A stretch of DNA of 64,000 bases from Burkholderiales bacterium (GTDB taxonomy: Bacteria; Pseudomonadota; Gammaproteobacteria; Burkholderiales; Burkholderiaceae_E). The notes under the pieces were generated by a model, which worked only from the letters and a program-made list of their open reading frames with translations, was not told the DNA's origin and searched no databases. This document shows positions 1-7,119 of the stretch, one piece after another (within the stretch, counting starts at the first letter, position 1; each line of letters starts with the position of its first letter). The stretch is from positions 1 to 64,000 of the forward strand of contig JAPOKJ010000010.1 in assembly GCA_029977705.1 (NCBI GenBank), in the 5' to 3' direction. The position numbers and the translations under genes are program-made.

Positions 1-83
1 TCCCGGACTGGGCTGGTACCGTCACCCGCGATGTGGCCCGCATGAAGGCCATCGTGGCGCGGGCGCAGATCAATGGCGACTGA
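1..83 (+). CDS. C-terminal end of a gene entering from the left (unidentified)
   Basis: An open frame runs from the window edge to a TGA at 81-83 and encodes about 26 residues ending in RMKAIVARAQINGD. The pattern (an amphipathic last helix with an R/K-rich stretch and a short hydrophilic tail) loosely resembles the C terminus of Bug/TctC binding proteins, which are common here, but the piece is too short to assign. Its stop codon abuts the stop codon of a leftward gene-like remnant (TGA then TCA), so the two read convergently with no spacer. Confidence 0.35.
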   Translation, partial: PDWAGTVTRDVARMKAIVARAQINGD

Positions 84-155
84 TCAGGCGGCCAGGCGCT
101 TGAGGATGCCGGGATGTTTTTCGGCGACGCGCAGCAGGTCGGTGACGTCTAGAAG
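84..155 (-). pseudogene. 3' remnant of an unidentified leftward gene
   Basis: On the minus strand, immediately below the stop of the Bug gene and in a different frame, about 23 codons read LLDVTDLLRVAEKHPGILKR followed by LAA and a TGA (84-86). Most third positions from the DVTDLL stretch onward are G or C and the peptide looks like a genuine C terminus. Upstream of about 155 the frame runs into the antisense of the Bug gene and stops looking coding. I infer a gene tail left by a deletion or insertion; chance cannot be excluded for so short a piece. Confidence 0.3.
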
Positions 156-159
156 GGAC

Positions 160-1170
160 TCAGTCCAGCTTGACGCCTGCCCGCTTGACCACCGCGCCCC
201 AGCGCGCCGCATCTTCCCGGATGAAGGCGGCAAACTCGGCCGGCGTGGTGGCCCGAAGCTCGCCACCGTAGCTGCGCCACTTCTCGGCCAGGGCCGCATT
301 CTGGGTGGCTTTTTGCATCGCACCCGAGAGCTTGTCGATGATGGCCGCCGGGGTGCCGGCCGGGGCCAGGATGCCCTGCCAGGCGATCGGCGCGTAGTCG
401 CTCAGACCCGCCTCGGCAAAGGTCGGCACATCGGGGAAGTTGGGGTGACGGCTCTTGCCGGTGAGTGCGAGCAGGCGCAGCTTGCCGGCCTTGGCCGGCC
501 CGACCGCCGCCGGCAAGGCGTCGAACATGGTCATGACCTGGCCGGCCATCAGGTCGGCAAAGGGGCTGGTGGTGCTGTAACCGATGAACTTGAGTTTGGC
601 ATTGGCCGAGAATCCGAACCATTCGCCGGCCAGGTGGAAGTAGCTGCCCGGGCCCAGGGTGGCTGCGGTGACCGCCTCGGGGTTGGCCTTGGCGTAGGCG
701 ATCATCTCCTGGGTGGTCTTGAAGGGCGCCGAGGGGGTGGCGATCAGGGCCGTCTGCAATACGCCGAGCAGGCTCACCGGGGTGAAGTCCTTGTCGGGGT
801 TGAAGGGCAGCTTGCCGTACAGGTGGCGCAGCACCGACATGGTGCTGGTGGTGCCGACCACCAGGGTGTAGCCATCGGGTGCGGCCTTGGCCCCGGCTTC
901 GGTACCGATGATGCCGGAGGCGCCCGGGCGATTGTCGACATTGACCGGCTGGCCGAGCACCTTGCTCAGCTCCGCCGCGATCTCGCGTGCATTCACATCC
1001 GGGCCGGAACCGGGCGGGAAGGGGGCGACCAGCCGGATCGGCTTGCTGGGGTAATCGGCCTGGGCCGTGGCCGGGGCGGGGCTCAGCAGGCTCAGGCCGA
1101 GCAGGCCGGCCGCCAGCAGGGGCAGGGTTCGCAGGACCGGGCGGCGGGCAGGGTGTCGGGGGTGGGACAT
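160..1170 (-). CDS. Bug/TctC-family periplasmic tricarboxylate-type substrate-binding protein
   Basis: 336 residues, the usual family length. Residues 1-37 form a Sec signal peptide: basic start, long Leu/Ala core, cleavage after ATAQA. The mature part opens with DYPSKPIRLVAPFPPGSGPD, where the family's N-terminal ligand loop lies, and continues with the typical stretches GQPVNVDNRPGASG, APDGYTLVVG and the C-terminal GVKLD. Bug proteins bind carboxylates or other small organic ligands in the periplasm, often for tripartite (TctABC) uptake, but most are orphans and no tctAB lies nearby. The divergent neighbour is an aromatic-catabolic gene set, so an aromatic acid or its breakdown product is a reasonable guess for the ligand. 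GAGGAG (1176-1181, minus) supports the ATG start. Confidence 0.95.
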   Translation of the reverse strand: MSHPRHPARRPVLRTLPLLAAGLLGLSLLSPAPATAQADYPSKPIRLVAPFPPGSGPDVNAREIAAELSKVLGQPVNVDNRPGASGIIGTEAGAKAAPDGYTLVVGTTSTMSVLRHLYGKLPFNPDKDFTPVSLLGVLQTALIATPSAPFKTTQEMIAYAKANPEAVTAATLGPGSYFHLAGEWFGFSANAKLKFIGYSTTSPFADLMAGQVMTMFDALPAAVGPAKAGKLRLLALTGKSRHPNFPDVPTFAEAGLSDYAPIAWQGILAPAGTPAAIIDKLSGAMQKATQNAALAEKWRSYGGELRATTPAEFAAFIREDAARWGAVVKRAGVKLD

Positions 1171-1195
1171 GGGGGCTCCTCGGGGGTGGTGCGAG

Positions 1196-1224
1196 ATTCT
1201 TTGGTAAACCGACTATATTGTCAA
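1196..1224 (-). promoter_or_regulatory. Sigma70-type promoter of the Bug gene
   Basis: Reading the minus strand, TTGACA (complement of 1219-1224) is a perfect -35, followed by a 17-nt spacer and AAGAAT (complement of 1196-1201, 4/6) as -10. It lies about 25 bases upstream of the start codon with an SD in between. The divergent VOC gene begins at 1295, so regulation may be shared across this gap. Confidence 0.6.
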
Positions 1225-1294
1225 TAGGTGAGAATTGGATGGCTTTGCTGGCTTGATTCTGTCAGAATGCCCGCAACTTTTCGCAGGAGCCGTT

Positions 1295-1870
1295 ATGAGC
1301 CAACTGATCGCCACCCAGCCGTATCTGAAGGACGTCGGTGCCCTCAGCTTCAGCCACATGGGCTTTTTTGTACGCGACCTGGAGCGCATGGCGCGCTTTT
1401 ATCGCGAGGTGCTGTGCTTTTTCGAGACCGACCGGGGCGACCTGGGACCGGCCCAGCTGGTCTTTCTCAGCCGCAATCCCGAAGAGCATCACCAGATCGT
1501 GCTGGCCAGCGGCCGGCCCGCCGAGCCGGGCTTCAGCGTCATCAACCAGTTGTCGATGCGGGTGAGCGATGTGGCGACGCTGCGCCAGGTGCGCGACCAT
1601 GCCGTGGCCCATGAGGGGGTCACGGACATGGTTTGCGTGACGCACGGCAATGCGGTGTCGATCTATTTCCGCGACCCCGAGGGCAACCGCATCGAGGTGT
1701 TCTTCGACACGCCCTGGTACTGCGAGCAGCCCCTGCGCGAGCCGGTCGACCTGGACCGCTCCGATGAGGAGGTGCTGGCCCAGGCCGAGGCCCTGGCGCG
1801 CACGCGGCCGCGCTTCCAGCCGCGGGCCACCTGGCTGGCCGAGATGCGCCGCAAGATGGGGGCGGCATGA
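1295..1870 (+). CDS. VOC-superfamily protein (extradiol dioxygenase-like, single module)
   Basis: 191 residues. One glyoxalase/bleomycin-resistance/extradiol fold module: SHMGFFVRDLERMARFY at the start (metal-ligand His near residue 21), an HHQIVLASG motif near residue 76, and YFRDPEGNRIEVFFDTP carrying the C-terminal Glu ligand near 144. Classical ring-cleaving extradiol enzymes have two modules and about 300 residues, so this is the short type often found beside flavin hydroxylases in Burkholderiales catabolic clusters. Its 3' end overlaps the hydroxylase start (ATGA), implying translational coupling and a joint pathway. Start chosen at the ATG preceded by CAGGAG (1284-1289); an upstream in-frame ATG has no SD. 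Exact substrate unknown. Confidence 0.88.
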   Translation: MSQLIATQPYLKDVGALSFSHMGFFVRDLERMARFYREVLCFFETDRGDLGPAQLVFLSRNPEEHHQIVLASGRPAEPGFSVINQLSMRVSDVATLRQVRDHAVAHEGVTDMVCVTHGNAVSIYFRDPEGNRIEVFFDTPWYCEQPLREPVDLDRSDEEVLAQAEALARTRPRFQPRATWLAEMRRKMGAA

Positions 1871-3408
1871 GTGCCTCGCCTGGCAGCGGCGCGTCGGCAG
1901 CGATGCCCTTCGATGTGGCCATCGTCGGCTACGGACCGGCCGGTGCCCTGCTGGCCAACCTGCTGGGCCCGATGGGACTGAGCGTGTGCGTGATCGAGCG
2001 CGATGCCGATGTCTATCCCCTGCCGCGCGCGATCCACTATGACGGCGAGGTGATGCGCATCTTCCAGTCGGTCGGCCTGCGCGCGGCGGCCGAACACGTG
2101 TCCCGACCGGGACTGAAGGGCATGCATTTCGTCAATGGCCAGGACGAGACGATGATGATCCGCGGCGGCACGGCTGCGGTCGGGATGCATGGTTGCGCCA
2201 ACAACTACTACTTCCATCAGCCGCAATTCGAGCAGGTGCTGCGCGAGGGCGTGCGGCGCTTCGAGAAGGTGCAGGTGCGGCTGCAGCACGAGGTGATGGA
2301 GATCCTGCCGGGCCCGGAGCAGGTGGCGCTGCAGGTGCGTGACCTGCGCAGCGGCCAGTTGCAGACCGTGCATGCGCGCTATGTGGTGGGCTGCGATGGC
2401 GGCCGTTCGATGGTGCGGCGGATGGTGTCCCATGGCACCACCGATCTGGGGCTGCACCAGCCCTGGCTGGTCTTCGATGTCTTGATGAAGCCGGGTGCGC
2501 CCGAGCTGCCCGACTACACCGTGCAGCACTGTGATCCGGCCCGCCCGATGACCTCCTGCTGCGTGACCGGCAACCGCCGCCGCTGGGAGATCATGCTGAT
2601 GCCCGGCGATGATCCCGAGCGCATGGTGCAGACCGAGCGGCTCTGGGAACTGGTCAGCCGCTGGGTGCGGCCCGAGCATGCCCAGATCGAGCGAGCGGTC
2701 ATCTACACCTTTCATTCGATCATCGCGCAGGGCTGGCGCAAGGGTCGGTTGATGATTGCGGGCGATGCCGCCCATCAGACCCCGCCCTTCCTGGGGCAGG
2801 GGATGTGCGCCGCGATGCGCGACGTCGCCAACCTGGCCTGGAAACTCGAGCTGGTGCTCAAGGGGCAGGCGCCCCAGACCCTGCTCGATACCTATGAGTC
2901 GGAGCGGGCCCCCCATGTGCATGCCTTCATCGACCTGGCGGTTCGCCTGGGCGACATCATCCAGACCACCGACCCCGAGCAGGCCCGCGAGCGTGATGCC
3001 CGCTTTCGTGGCGGCCAGCCGGAGGTCTTCCAGTATCCGGCGCCGCGTCTGGGGCCCGGCGTGCTGGCGGGCGATGGCGCAGTGGTGGGACGGCCGTTTC
3101 CGCAACCGCGCCTGCGCGATGGTCACCTGCTCGATGAGTTGCTGGGACGGCACTTCGCGGTGATCGCGCGGCCGGCGGCCCTGCAGGCGGTATCGGAGAC
3201 GATGCGCCAGGCCGCGACGACAGCCTCGGTGATGCTGCTGGCCACCCAGGACCCGGCCCTGCTGGACTGGCTCGACGAACAGCAGGTCGATGCGGTGGTG
3301 CTGCGCCCGGATCGCTATGTCATGGCGGTCGCCCCGCAGGCTTCCGGGCTGGAAGCCTTGATGGCCGCGATTCCCGGTGTGCAACGGCAGACCGTTGCGG
3401 CGGCATGA
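1867..3408 (+). CDS. FAD-dependent aromatic hydroxylase (MhpA / 3-(3-hydroxyphenyl)propionate hydroxylase-like)
   Basis: 513 residues, class A flavoprotein monooxygenase. An N-terminal Rossmann motif GYGPAGALLANLLG (about 20-33) is followed by an acidic strand end VCVIERD, the DG motif VVGCDGGRSMVRR (about 175) and the GD motif MIAGDAAHQTPPFLGQGM (about 298-315) that contacts the FAD ribityl chain. Such enzymes hydroxylate a phenolic ring with NAD(P)H and O2, making a dihydroxylated ring for cleavage. It overlaps the VOC gene and is followed at once by an IclR regulator and an FAH-family enzyme, together a plausible hydroxylate-cleave-hydrolyse route. MhpA is the closest family by overall pattern; the true substrate is not readable from sequence. 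Confidence 0.9.
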   Translation: MSASPGSGASAAMPFDVAIVGYGPAGALLANLLGPMGLSVCVIERDADVYPLPRAIHYDGEVMRIFQSVGLRAAAEHVSRPGLKGMHFVNGQDETMMIRGGTAAVGMHGCANNYYFHQPQFEQVLREGVRRFEKVQVRLQHEVMEILPGPEQVALQVRDLRSGQLQTVHARYVVGCDGGRSMVRRMVSHGTTDLGLHQPWLVFDVLMKPGAPELPDYTVQHCDPARPMTSCCVTGNRRRWEIMLMPGDDPERMVQTERLWELVSRWVRPEHAQIERAVIYTFHSIIAQGWRKGRLMIAGDAAHQTPPFLGQGMCAAMRDVANLAWKLELVLKGQAPQTLLDTYESERAPHVHAFIDLAVRLGDIIQTTDPEQARERDARFRGGQPEVFQYPAPRLGPGVLAGDGAVVGRPFPQPRLRDGHLLDELLGRHFAVIARPAALQAVSETMRQAATTASVMLLATQDPALLDWLDEQQVDAVVLRPDRYVMAVAPQASGLEALMAAIPGVQRQTVAAA

Positions 3409-3415
3409 GGCGCGG

Positions 3416-4168
3416 GTGAGCGACAAGAGCCTGTCCAGCCTGGCACGCCTGCTCAGCGTGCTCGACCTGTTCAATGAGCAGCATCCGACCTGGACGGCCG
3501 AGGCGATCACCGGCGCCTTGCAGGTGTCGCTGCCCACCGGCTATCGCTATGTGAAGATGCTGGTCGAGGCCGGGCTGTTGCAGCGCGTATCGGACTCGCG
3601 TTATACGCTGGGCCCGCGCATCATTGCCCTGGATCACACGATCCGGCTGGCCGATCCGGTGTTGCAGCAGGGCTTGCCGCTGATGAAGGAGCTGGTCGAG
3701 AAGACCGGCTTTGACTGCGTGGTCACCGGCCTGTTCGGCCAGCAGGTGCTCGACACCCATCGCGAGTTCGGCAATGTGCCGGCCACCCTCAGTTATGGCC
3801 GAGGCCGGCCGCGGCCGCTGTTCCAGGGCGCGGCACCCAAGGTGATCCTGTCGCAGCTGCCGGTGGCGTCATTGCACCGGCTGTTCGACCAGCACGGCGC
3901 GGCCATCGCGGCAGCGGGACTGCCTGCCGATTGGCCCGGGTTTCGGAAGTACTATGCGCAGATTCGCCGCGCGGGTCACTACATCTCGCAAGGCGAACTG
4001 GAAACGCACCTGAGCGCGATTGCCGCGCCCCTGCTCAAGCAGGATGGCACGGTGGCCGGCGCGATTTCGGTGGTGGGCTCGGTCACGCGCATGGCGGTGA
4101 TCGATACCCCCAAGCTGGCGCAACTGGTGATGCGGGCCGCCCAGGAGATCAGCGGCCGTATCGGCTAA
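3416..4168 (+). CDS. IclR-family transcriptional regulator
   Basis: About 250 residues from the GTG at 3416, which has GAGG six bases upstream; an ATG at 3377 would add 13 residues lying within the hydroxylase gene. The N-terminal winged helix-turn-helix (LARLLSVLDLFNEQ to SLPTGYRYVKMLVEAGLL) is followed by the IclR effector domain (YTLGPRIIALDHTIRLADP, SHYISQGE-like segment, GAISVVGSVTRM). IclR proteins regulate aromatic and short-chain acid catabolism, binding the pathway substrate or intermediate. It sits in the same transcription unit as the hydroxylase and FAH gene and probably controls them and perhaps the divergent Bug gene. Confidence 0.93.
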   Translation: MSDKSLSSLARLLSVLDLFNEQHPTWTAEAITGALQVSLPTGYRYVKMLVEAGLLQRVSDSRYTLGPRIIALDHTIRLADPVLQQGLPLMKELVEKTGFDCVVTGLFGQQVLDTHREFGNVPATLSYGRGRPRPLFQGAAPKVILSQLPVASLHRLFDQHGAAIAAAGLPADWPGFRKYYAQIRRAGHYISQGELETHLSAIAAPLLKQDGTVAGAISVVGSVTRMAVIDTPKLAQLVMRAAQEISGRIG

Positions 4169-4225
4169 TGCGGCCCGTGCATCGGGTCCCGACCCTTTCC
4201 CTTTTTCCTCATTAAGGATTCATTC

Positions 4226-5083
4226 GTGAAACTGATCAGCTTTCTGAACGCACAACAACAGCCCAGCTACGGCGTGGTGCTGGGCGAGGATGTCCTCGAC
4301 CTGGGTCCGATCCTGGGGGCCCAGGCGCCCGACCTGAAGGCCCTGATCGTGGGCAAGAGGCTCGATGCCGCCGCCCAGGCCGCACGCACCCACAAGCCGA
4401 CCCTCAAGTACGCGGACCTGACCCTGCTGCCGGTGATTCCCAACCCGGGCAAGATCATCTGCGTCGGCCTGAACTATGCCGAGCATGTGCGCGAGACCGG
4501 TCGCGAGGTCACCGAAAAGCCGGCGCTGTTCGTGCGCTTTCCCGAGTCGCAGGTCGCCCATGGCCAGGACATGCTGCGTCCGCCCGAGTCGGTGCGCTTT
4601 GACTACGAGGGCGAGATCGCCATCGTCATCGGTGAAGGCGGTCGCCGCATCAAGGAGGCCGACGCCTGGAAGCATGTGGTCGGTTACTCCTGCTACAACG
4701 ATGGCAGCATCCGCGACTGGCAGCGCGAAGTCTCGCAATGGACGGCCGGCAAGAACTTTGCCCGCACCGGTGCCTTCGGCCCCTGGATGGTGACCGCCGA
4801 CGAGATCAAGCCGGACCAGAAGCTGACCCTGATCACGCGTCTGAACGGGCAGGAGCTGCAGCGCGCGACCACCGAGATGATGATCCACTCGATCCCGCGC
4901 CAGATTGCGCACATCTCGACCTTCGTGCCGCTGGCTGCGGGCGATGTGATCGTCACCGGCACGCCGGGCGGCGTGGGCGACAAGCGCACCCCGCCGCTGT
5001 ACATGAAGCACGGCGACGTGGTCGAGATCGAGGTCGACGCGGTCGGCATCCTGCGCAACACCGTGCGCGACGAGAAGGTCTGA
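4226..5083 (+). CDS. Fumarylacetoacetate hydrolase (FAH)-family protein
   Basis: 285 residues. The N-terminal cap (about 1-70) is followed by the FAH catalytic fold: IICVGLNYAEHVRETGREV (start of the domain), DYEGEIAIVIGEGGR with two of the metal-binding acidic residues, CYNDGSIRDWQ with the third, and a C-terminal GTPGGVGDKRTPPLYMKHGD. The family includes acylpyruvate hydrolases, 2-keto-4-pentenoate hydratase-like and homoprotocatechuate-pathway decarboxylase/isomerase enzymes, all acting after ring cleavage. Start is GTG, preceded by AAGGA at 4214-4218. It ends the rightward catabolic unit, closed by a perfect hairpin terminator shared with the convergent rubredoxin. Confidence 0.93.
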   Translation: MKLISFLNAQQQPSYGVVLGEDVLDLGPILGAQAPDLKALIVGKRLDAAAQAARTHKPTLKYADLTLLPVIPNPGKIICVGLNYAEHVRETGREVTEKPALFVRFPESQVAHGQDMLRPPESVRFDYEGEIAIVIGEGGRRIKEADAWKHVVGYSCYNDGSIRDWQREVSQWTAGKNFARTGAFGPWMVTADEIKPDQKLTLITRLNGQELQRATTEMMIHSIPRQIAHISTFVPLAAGDVIVTGTPGGVGDKRTPPLYMKHGDVVEIEVDAVGILRNTVRDEKV

Positions 5084-5088
5084 GGCCA

Positions 5089-5113
5089 GGGAAGGTCCGC
5101 TGCGGACCTTCCC
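5089..5113. terminator. Bidirectional hairpin terminator between FAH gene and rubredoxin
   Basis: GGGAAGGTCCG (5089-5099), loop CTG, CGGACCTTCCC (5103-5113): an 11-bp perfect stem between two convergent genes. There is no T tract. Its right arm is part of a 19-bp sequence repeated exactly at 63564-63582. Confidence 0.75.
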
Positions 5114-5119
5114 ACCTAG
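5101..5119. repeat. 19-bp exact direct repeat, copy 1
   Basis: TGCGGACCTTCCCACCTAG occurs here and again at 63564-63582. In both places the complement of its CTA supplies the TAG stop codon of a leftward gene (rubredoxin here, a Bug gene there). Confidence 0.85.
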
Positions 5120-5295
5120 AGCGCGACCTTCTCGAAGTCGGACTTGGCCACGCCGCATTCCGGGCAGCTCCAGTCCTCGGGCACGTCGGCCCAGCGCGTG
5201 CCGGGGGCGATGCCGTGGTCGGGATCGCCCTGGGCCTCGTCATAGATGTAGCCGCAGACGATGCATTGGTAGGTGGCGAAGGCGGGGGTGTTCAT
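5116..5295 (-). CDS. Rubredoxin
   Basis: 59 residues, too short for many gene finders. Two CxxCG knuckles ([15 protein letters not shown] and [13 protein letters not shown]) hold a single Fe(Cys)4 centre, and the conserved [19 protein letters not shown] between them is the hallmark of the family. It carries one electron in the cytosol. Just upstream on the same strand lies a rubrerythrin that lacks its own rubredoxin domain, so this protein is the obvious electron donor for it. Start ATG with AAAGGAA upstream; stop TAG lies in the 19-bp repeat. Confidence 0.97.
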   Translation of the reverse strand: MNTPAFATYQCIVCGYIYDEAQGDPDHGIAPGTRWADVPEDWSCPECGVAKSDFEKVAL

Positions 5296-5354
5296 GGTGG
5301 GTTCCTTTCAATCTCTGGAGGTTGGGGGCTTGCTCGGGAGCCGATGCCGGCCTT

Positions 5355-5840
5355 TCAGGCCTGCACGCGGGCCAGCTGGGCCTTGTAGTGGTTGGCATGG
5401 CGTTCCTCGACCTTGGCCAGCGCCGCAAAGCGCTTCTGGGCCTTGGCCAGGGTCTGGGCGAAACGCTCGGCATGCGCCCGGCTTTCGGCGATCTGTTCGT
5501 CGATTTCGGCCACTGCAGCCGCATGGCCCTCGATTTCGGCGGTCTTGCGAAAGCCCGGATACATCTCAGTGTATTCGTAGGTCTCGCCCTCGATCGCGAT
5601 TTGCAGGGCCTTGGCGGGGGTGATCTGGTCTTTCGGGTAGAGCAGGTCGAGGTGGCCGAAGGCGTGTTGCACCTCCTGGTCGGCCGTCTCCTCGAACGTG
5701 CGGGCGGTGGCCTCGTCGCCAGCCGCGCGCGCCAGCCGGGCGAAGTAGCGGTACTTGATGTGGGCCATCGATTCACCGGCAAAGGCGGCTTCGAGGTTGG
5801 CGAGGGTCTTGATCTCGGGGCGTTGCTGGGCGTTGCTCAT
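5355..5840 (-). CDS. Rubrerythrin-type diiron peroxidase (no rubredoxin domain)
   Basis: 161 residues, a four-helix ferritin-like domain. Diiron ligands lie in EAAFAGESMAHIKYRYFAR (helix 1), EETADQEVQHAFGHL with its ExxH, EGETYEYTEMY (helix 3) and EERHANHY with a second ExxH. Full-length rubrerythrins add a C-terminal rubredoxin domain; here that domain is a separate gene 59 bp downstream, implying a two-protein system that reduces H2O2 in the cytosol. AAGGAA upstream of the ATG is the SD. An AT-rich dyad covers its probable promoter, pointing to regulation by peroxide, iron or redox state. Confidence 0.94.
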   Translation of the reverse strand: MSNAQQRPEIKTLANLEAAFAGESMAHIKYRYFARLARAAGDEATARTFEETADQEVQHAFGHLDLLYPKDQITPAKALQIAIEGETYEYTEMYPGFRKTAEIEGHAAAVAEIDEQIAESRAHAERFAQTLAKAQKRFAALAKVEERHANHYKAQLARVQA

Positions 5841-5893
5841 GGTCGGTTCCTTGGGTTGCCGTTAAATTGTTGCCGTCAATCGGCATAGACCGA

Positions 5894-5922
5894 ATAATAG
5901 ACATTGAATATCAATAAACCAA
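5894..5922 (-). promoter_or_regulatory. Probable promoter of rubrerythrin-rubredoxin
   Basis: On the minus strand TATTAT (complement of 5894-5899, 5/6) is spaced 17 nt from TTGGTT (complement of 5917-5922, 3/6). The weak -35 lies inside the dyad at 5901-5939, as expected for a regulated promoter. The predicted leader is roughly 45 nt. Confidence 0.45.
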
Positions 5923-5939
5923 ATTGATTGATTCAATGT
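5901..5939. promoter_or_regulatory. AT-rich long dyad, candidate operator between rubrerythrin and the E1 operon
   Basis: Nested inverted repeat: ACATTGAAT (5901-5909) pairs with ATTCAATGT (5931-5939), and ATCAAT (5910-5915) with ATTGAT (5923-5928), one side carrying an extra TG. The local composition is far more AT-rich than its surroundings. It overlaps the rubrerythrin promoter and could serve both divergent units. It is not an exact FNR box (TTGAT-N4-ATCAA), since the half-sites are one base too close, and no Fur or PerR consensus is recognisable. Confidence 0.5.
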
Positions 5940-6079
5940 TGTCGATAGAAATATCTGTGGGTGCCATCGCCGGGGGCTGTCGGGCCCTGTCGCGCCGGGC
6001 CACCCGCTACACTCTTTCCCCTGGGTTCGGGGCGGTCTTCCCATCGCCTGCCCCGCCCGTCTGATGCCACGGAGTTCAC

Positions 6080-7108
6080 ATGACTGCACCCGCCATGGAT
6101 GCCCGACTGGCCCTGTTCCGGCAGATGTGCCGGATCCGGGCCTTTGAAGATGCCGCCGAAGTCGCCAGCCAGGGCGGCGTGTCCTTCGGTGCCACCGCCG
6201 GTCCGGTGACCGGTGCCGCCAAAGTGCGTGGTCCGCTGCACCTGTCGACAGGCCAGGAGGCGGTTGCGGCGGGTGTATGTGCTCACCTTTTGAAGAGTGA
6301 TTACCTCACCTCGACGCATCGCGGCCATGGCCATACCCTGGCCAAGGGGGCCGATCTGACCGGCATGATGCATGAGCTGTTCGGCAAGGCGAGCGGGTTT
6401 TGCGGCGGCAAGGGTGGCTCGATGCACATTGCCGATTTCTCGGTCGGCATGCTGGGCGCCAATGGCGTGGTGGCCGCGGGCATCCCGATCGCGGTGGGCG
6501 CGGCCCATTCGATCCGCATCCAGGGCGGCCAGGCGGGCGCGATCGCGGTCAGCTTCTTCGGTGACGGCGCCATCAACCGGGGCCCGTTTGCCGAAAGCCT
6601 GAACTGGGCGGCGGCCTTCAAGCTGCCGATGCTGTTTGTCTGCGAGGACAACCAGTGGTCGGCCACCACCAAGACCGCCGCGATGTCGGCGGGTGGGGGT
6701 GCAGCGGCCCGGGCGCAGGCCCACGGTGTCAAGGCGCTGCAGGTCGATGGCAACGATGTGTTCGCGGTGTCCGAAGCAGCCGGCCCCCTGATTGCCGGCA
6801 TTCGCCGGGGGGAGGGACCAGCCCTGCTGCATGCCCGCACCTATCGCTTCAAGGGCCATGTCTCGGTCGATCCGGCCACCTACCGTGACCCGGCCGAGTT
6901 GCAGGAAGCCCTCAAGGGCGACCCGATCGCCGCTGCCCGGCGCCGTCTGCTCGATGGCGGGGCCGATGCGGCCGTGCTCGAGCAGATCGCCACCCAGGCC
7001 CGTGAGGAGGTGGCGGCGGCCCTGGCCTCGGCCGATGCCGCGCCCTGGCCGCAGGCCGGGGCGGCCTTTACCGATATCCAGGACAGCGGCGCTGGCCGCT
7101 GGCATTGA
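6080..7108 (+). CDS. Thiamine-diphosphate dehydrogenase E1 alpha subunit (pyruvate/acetoin dehydrogenase type)
   Basis: 342 residues. Typical E1 alpha features: HLSTGQEAVAAGVCAHL, the active-site HRGHGHTLAKG, GGSMHIADFSVGMLGANG, and the ThDP/Mg motif GDGAINRGPFAESLNWAA (near residue 161) ending in FVCEDNQWS. Canonical GDGAxNEG is NRG here, a small deviation. E1 alpha pairs with the beta subunit next door for ThDP-dependent decarboxylation and reductive acetylation of a lipoyl E2. Acetoin dehydrogenases look very similar, so acetoin, pyruvate or a branched acid are all possible. No E2 or E3 gene lies in the window. Confidence 0.92.
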   Translation: MTAPAMDARLALFRQMCRIRAFEDAAEVASQGGVSFGATAGPVTGAAKVRGPLHLSTGQEAVAAGVCAHLLKSDYLTSTHRGHGHTLAKGADLTGMMHELFGKASGFCGGKGGSMHIADFSVGMLGANGVVAAGIPIAVGAAHSIRIQGGQAGAIAVSFFGDGAINRGPFAESLNWAAAFKLPMLFVCEDNQWSATTKTAAMSAGGGAAARAQAHGVKALQVDGNDVFAVSEAAGPLIAGIRRGEGPALLHARTYRFKGHVSVDPATYRDPAELQEALKGDPIAAARRRLLDGGADAAVLEQIATQAREEVAAALASADAAPWPQAGAAFTDIQDSGAGRWH

Positions 7109-7119
7109 GGAGTTTCCAG

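Noticed and set aside
1663-3537. A 624-codon open frame on the minus strand opposite the flavin hydroxylase.
   Set aside because: It is the antisense of a gene with clear FAD motifs; its peptide is His/Arg-rich low complexity, as expected for a mirrored GC-rich coding frame.
5901-5939. The dyad as an FNR/Anr box.
   Set aside because: TTGAT and the opposite half-site are spaced one base too close; the exact TTGAT-N4-ATCAA is not present.
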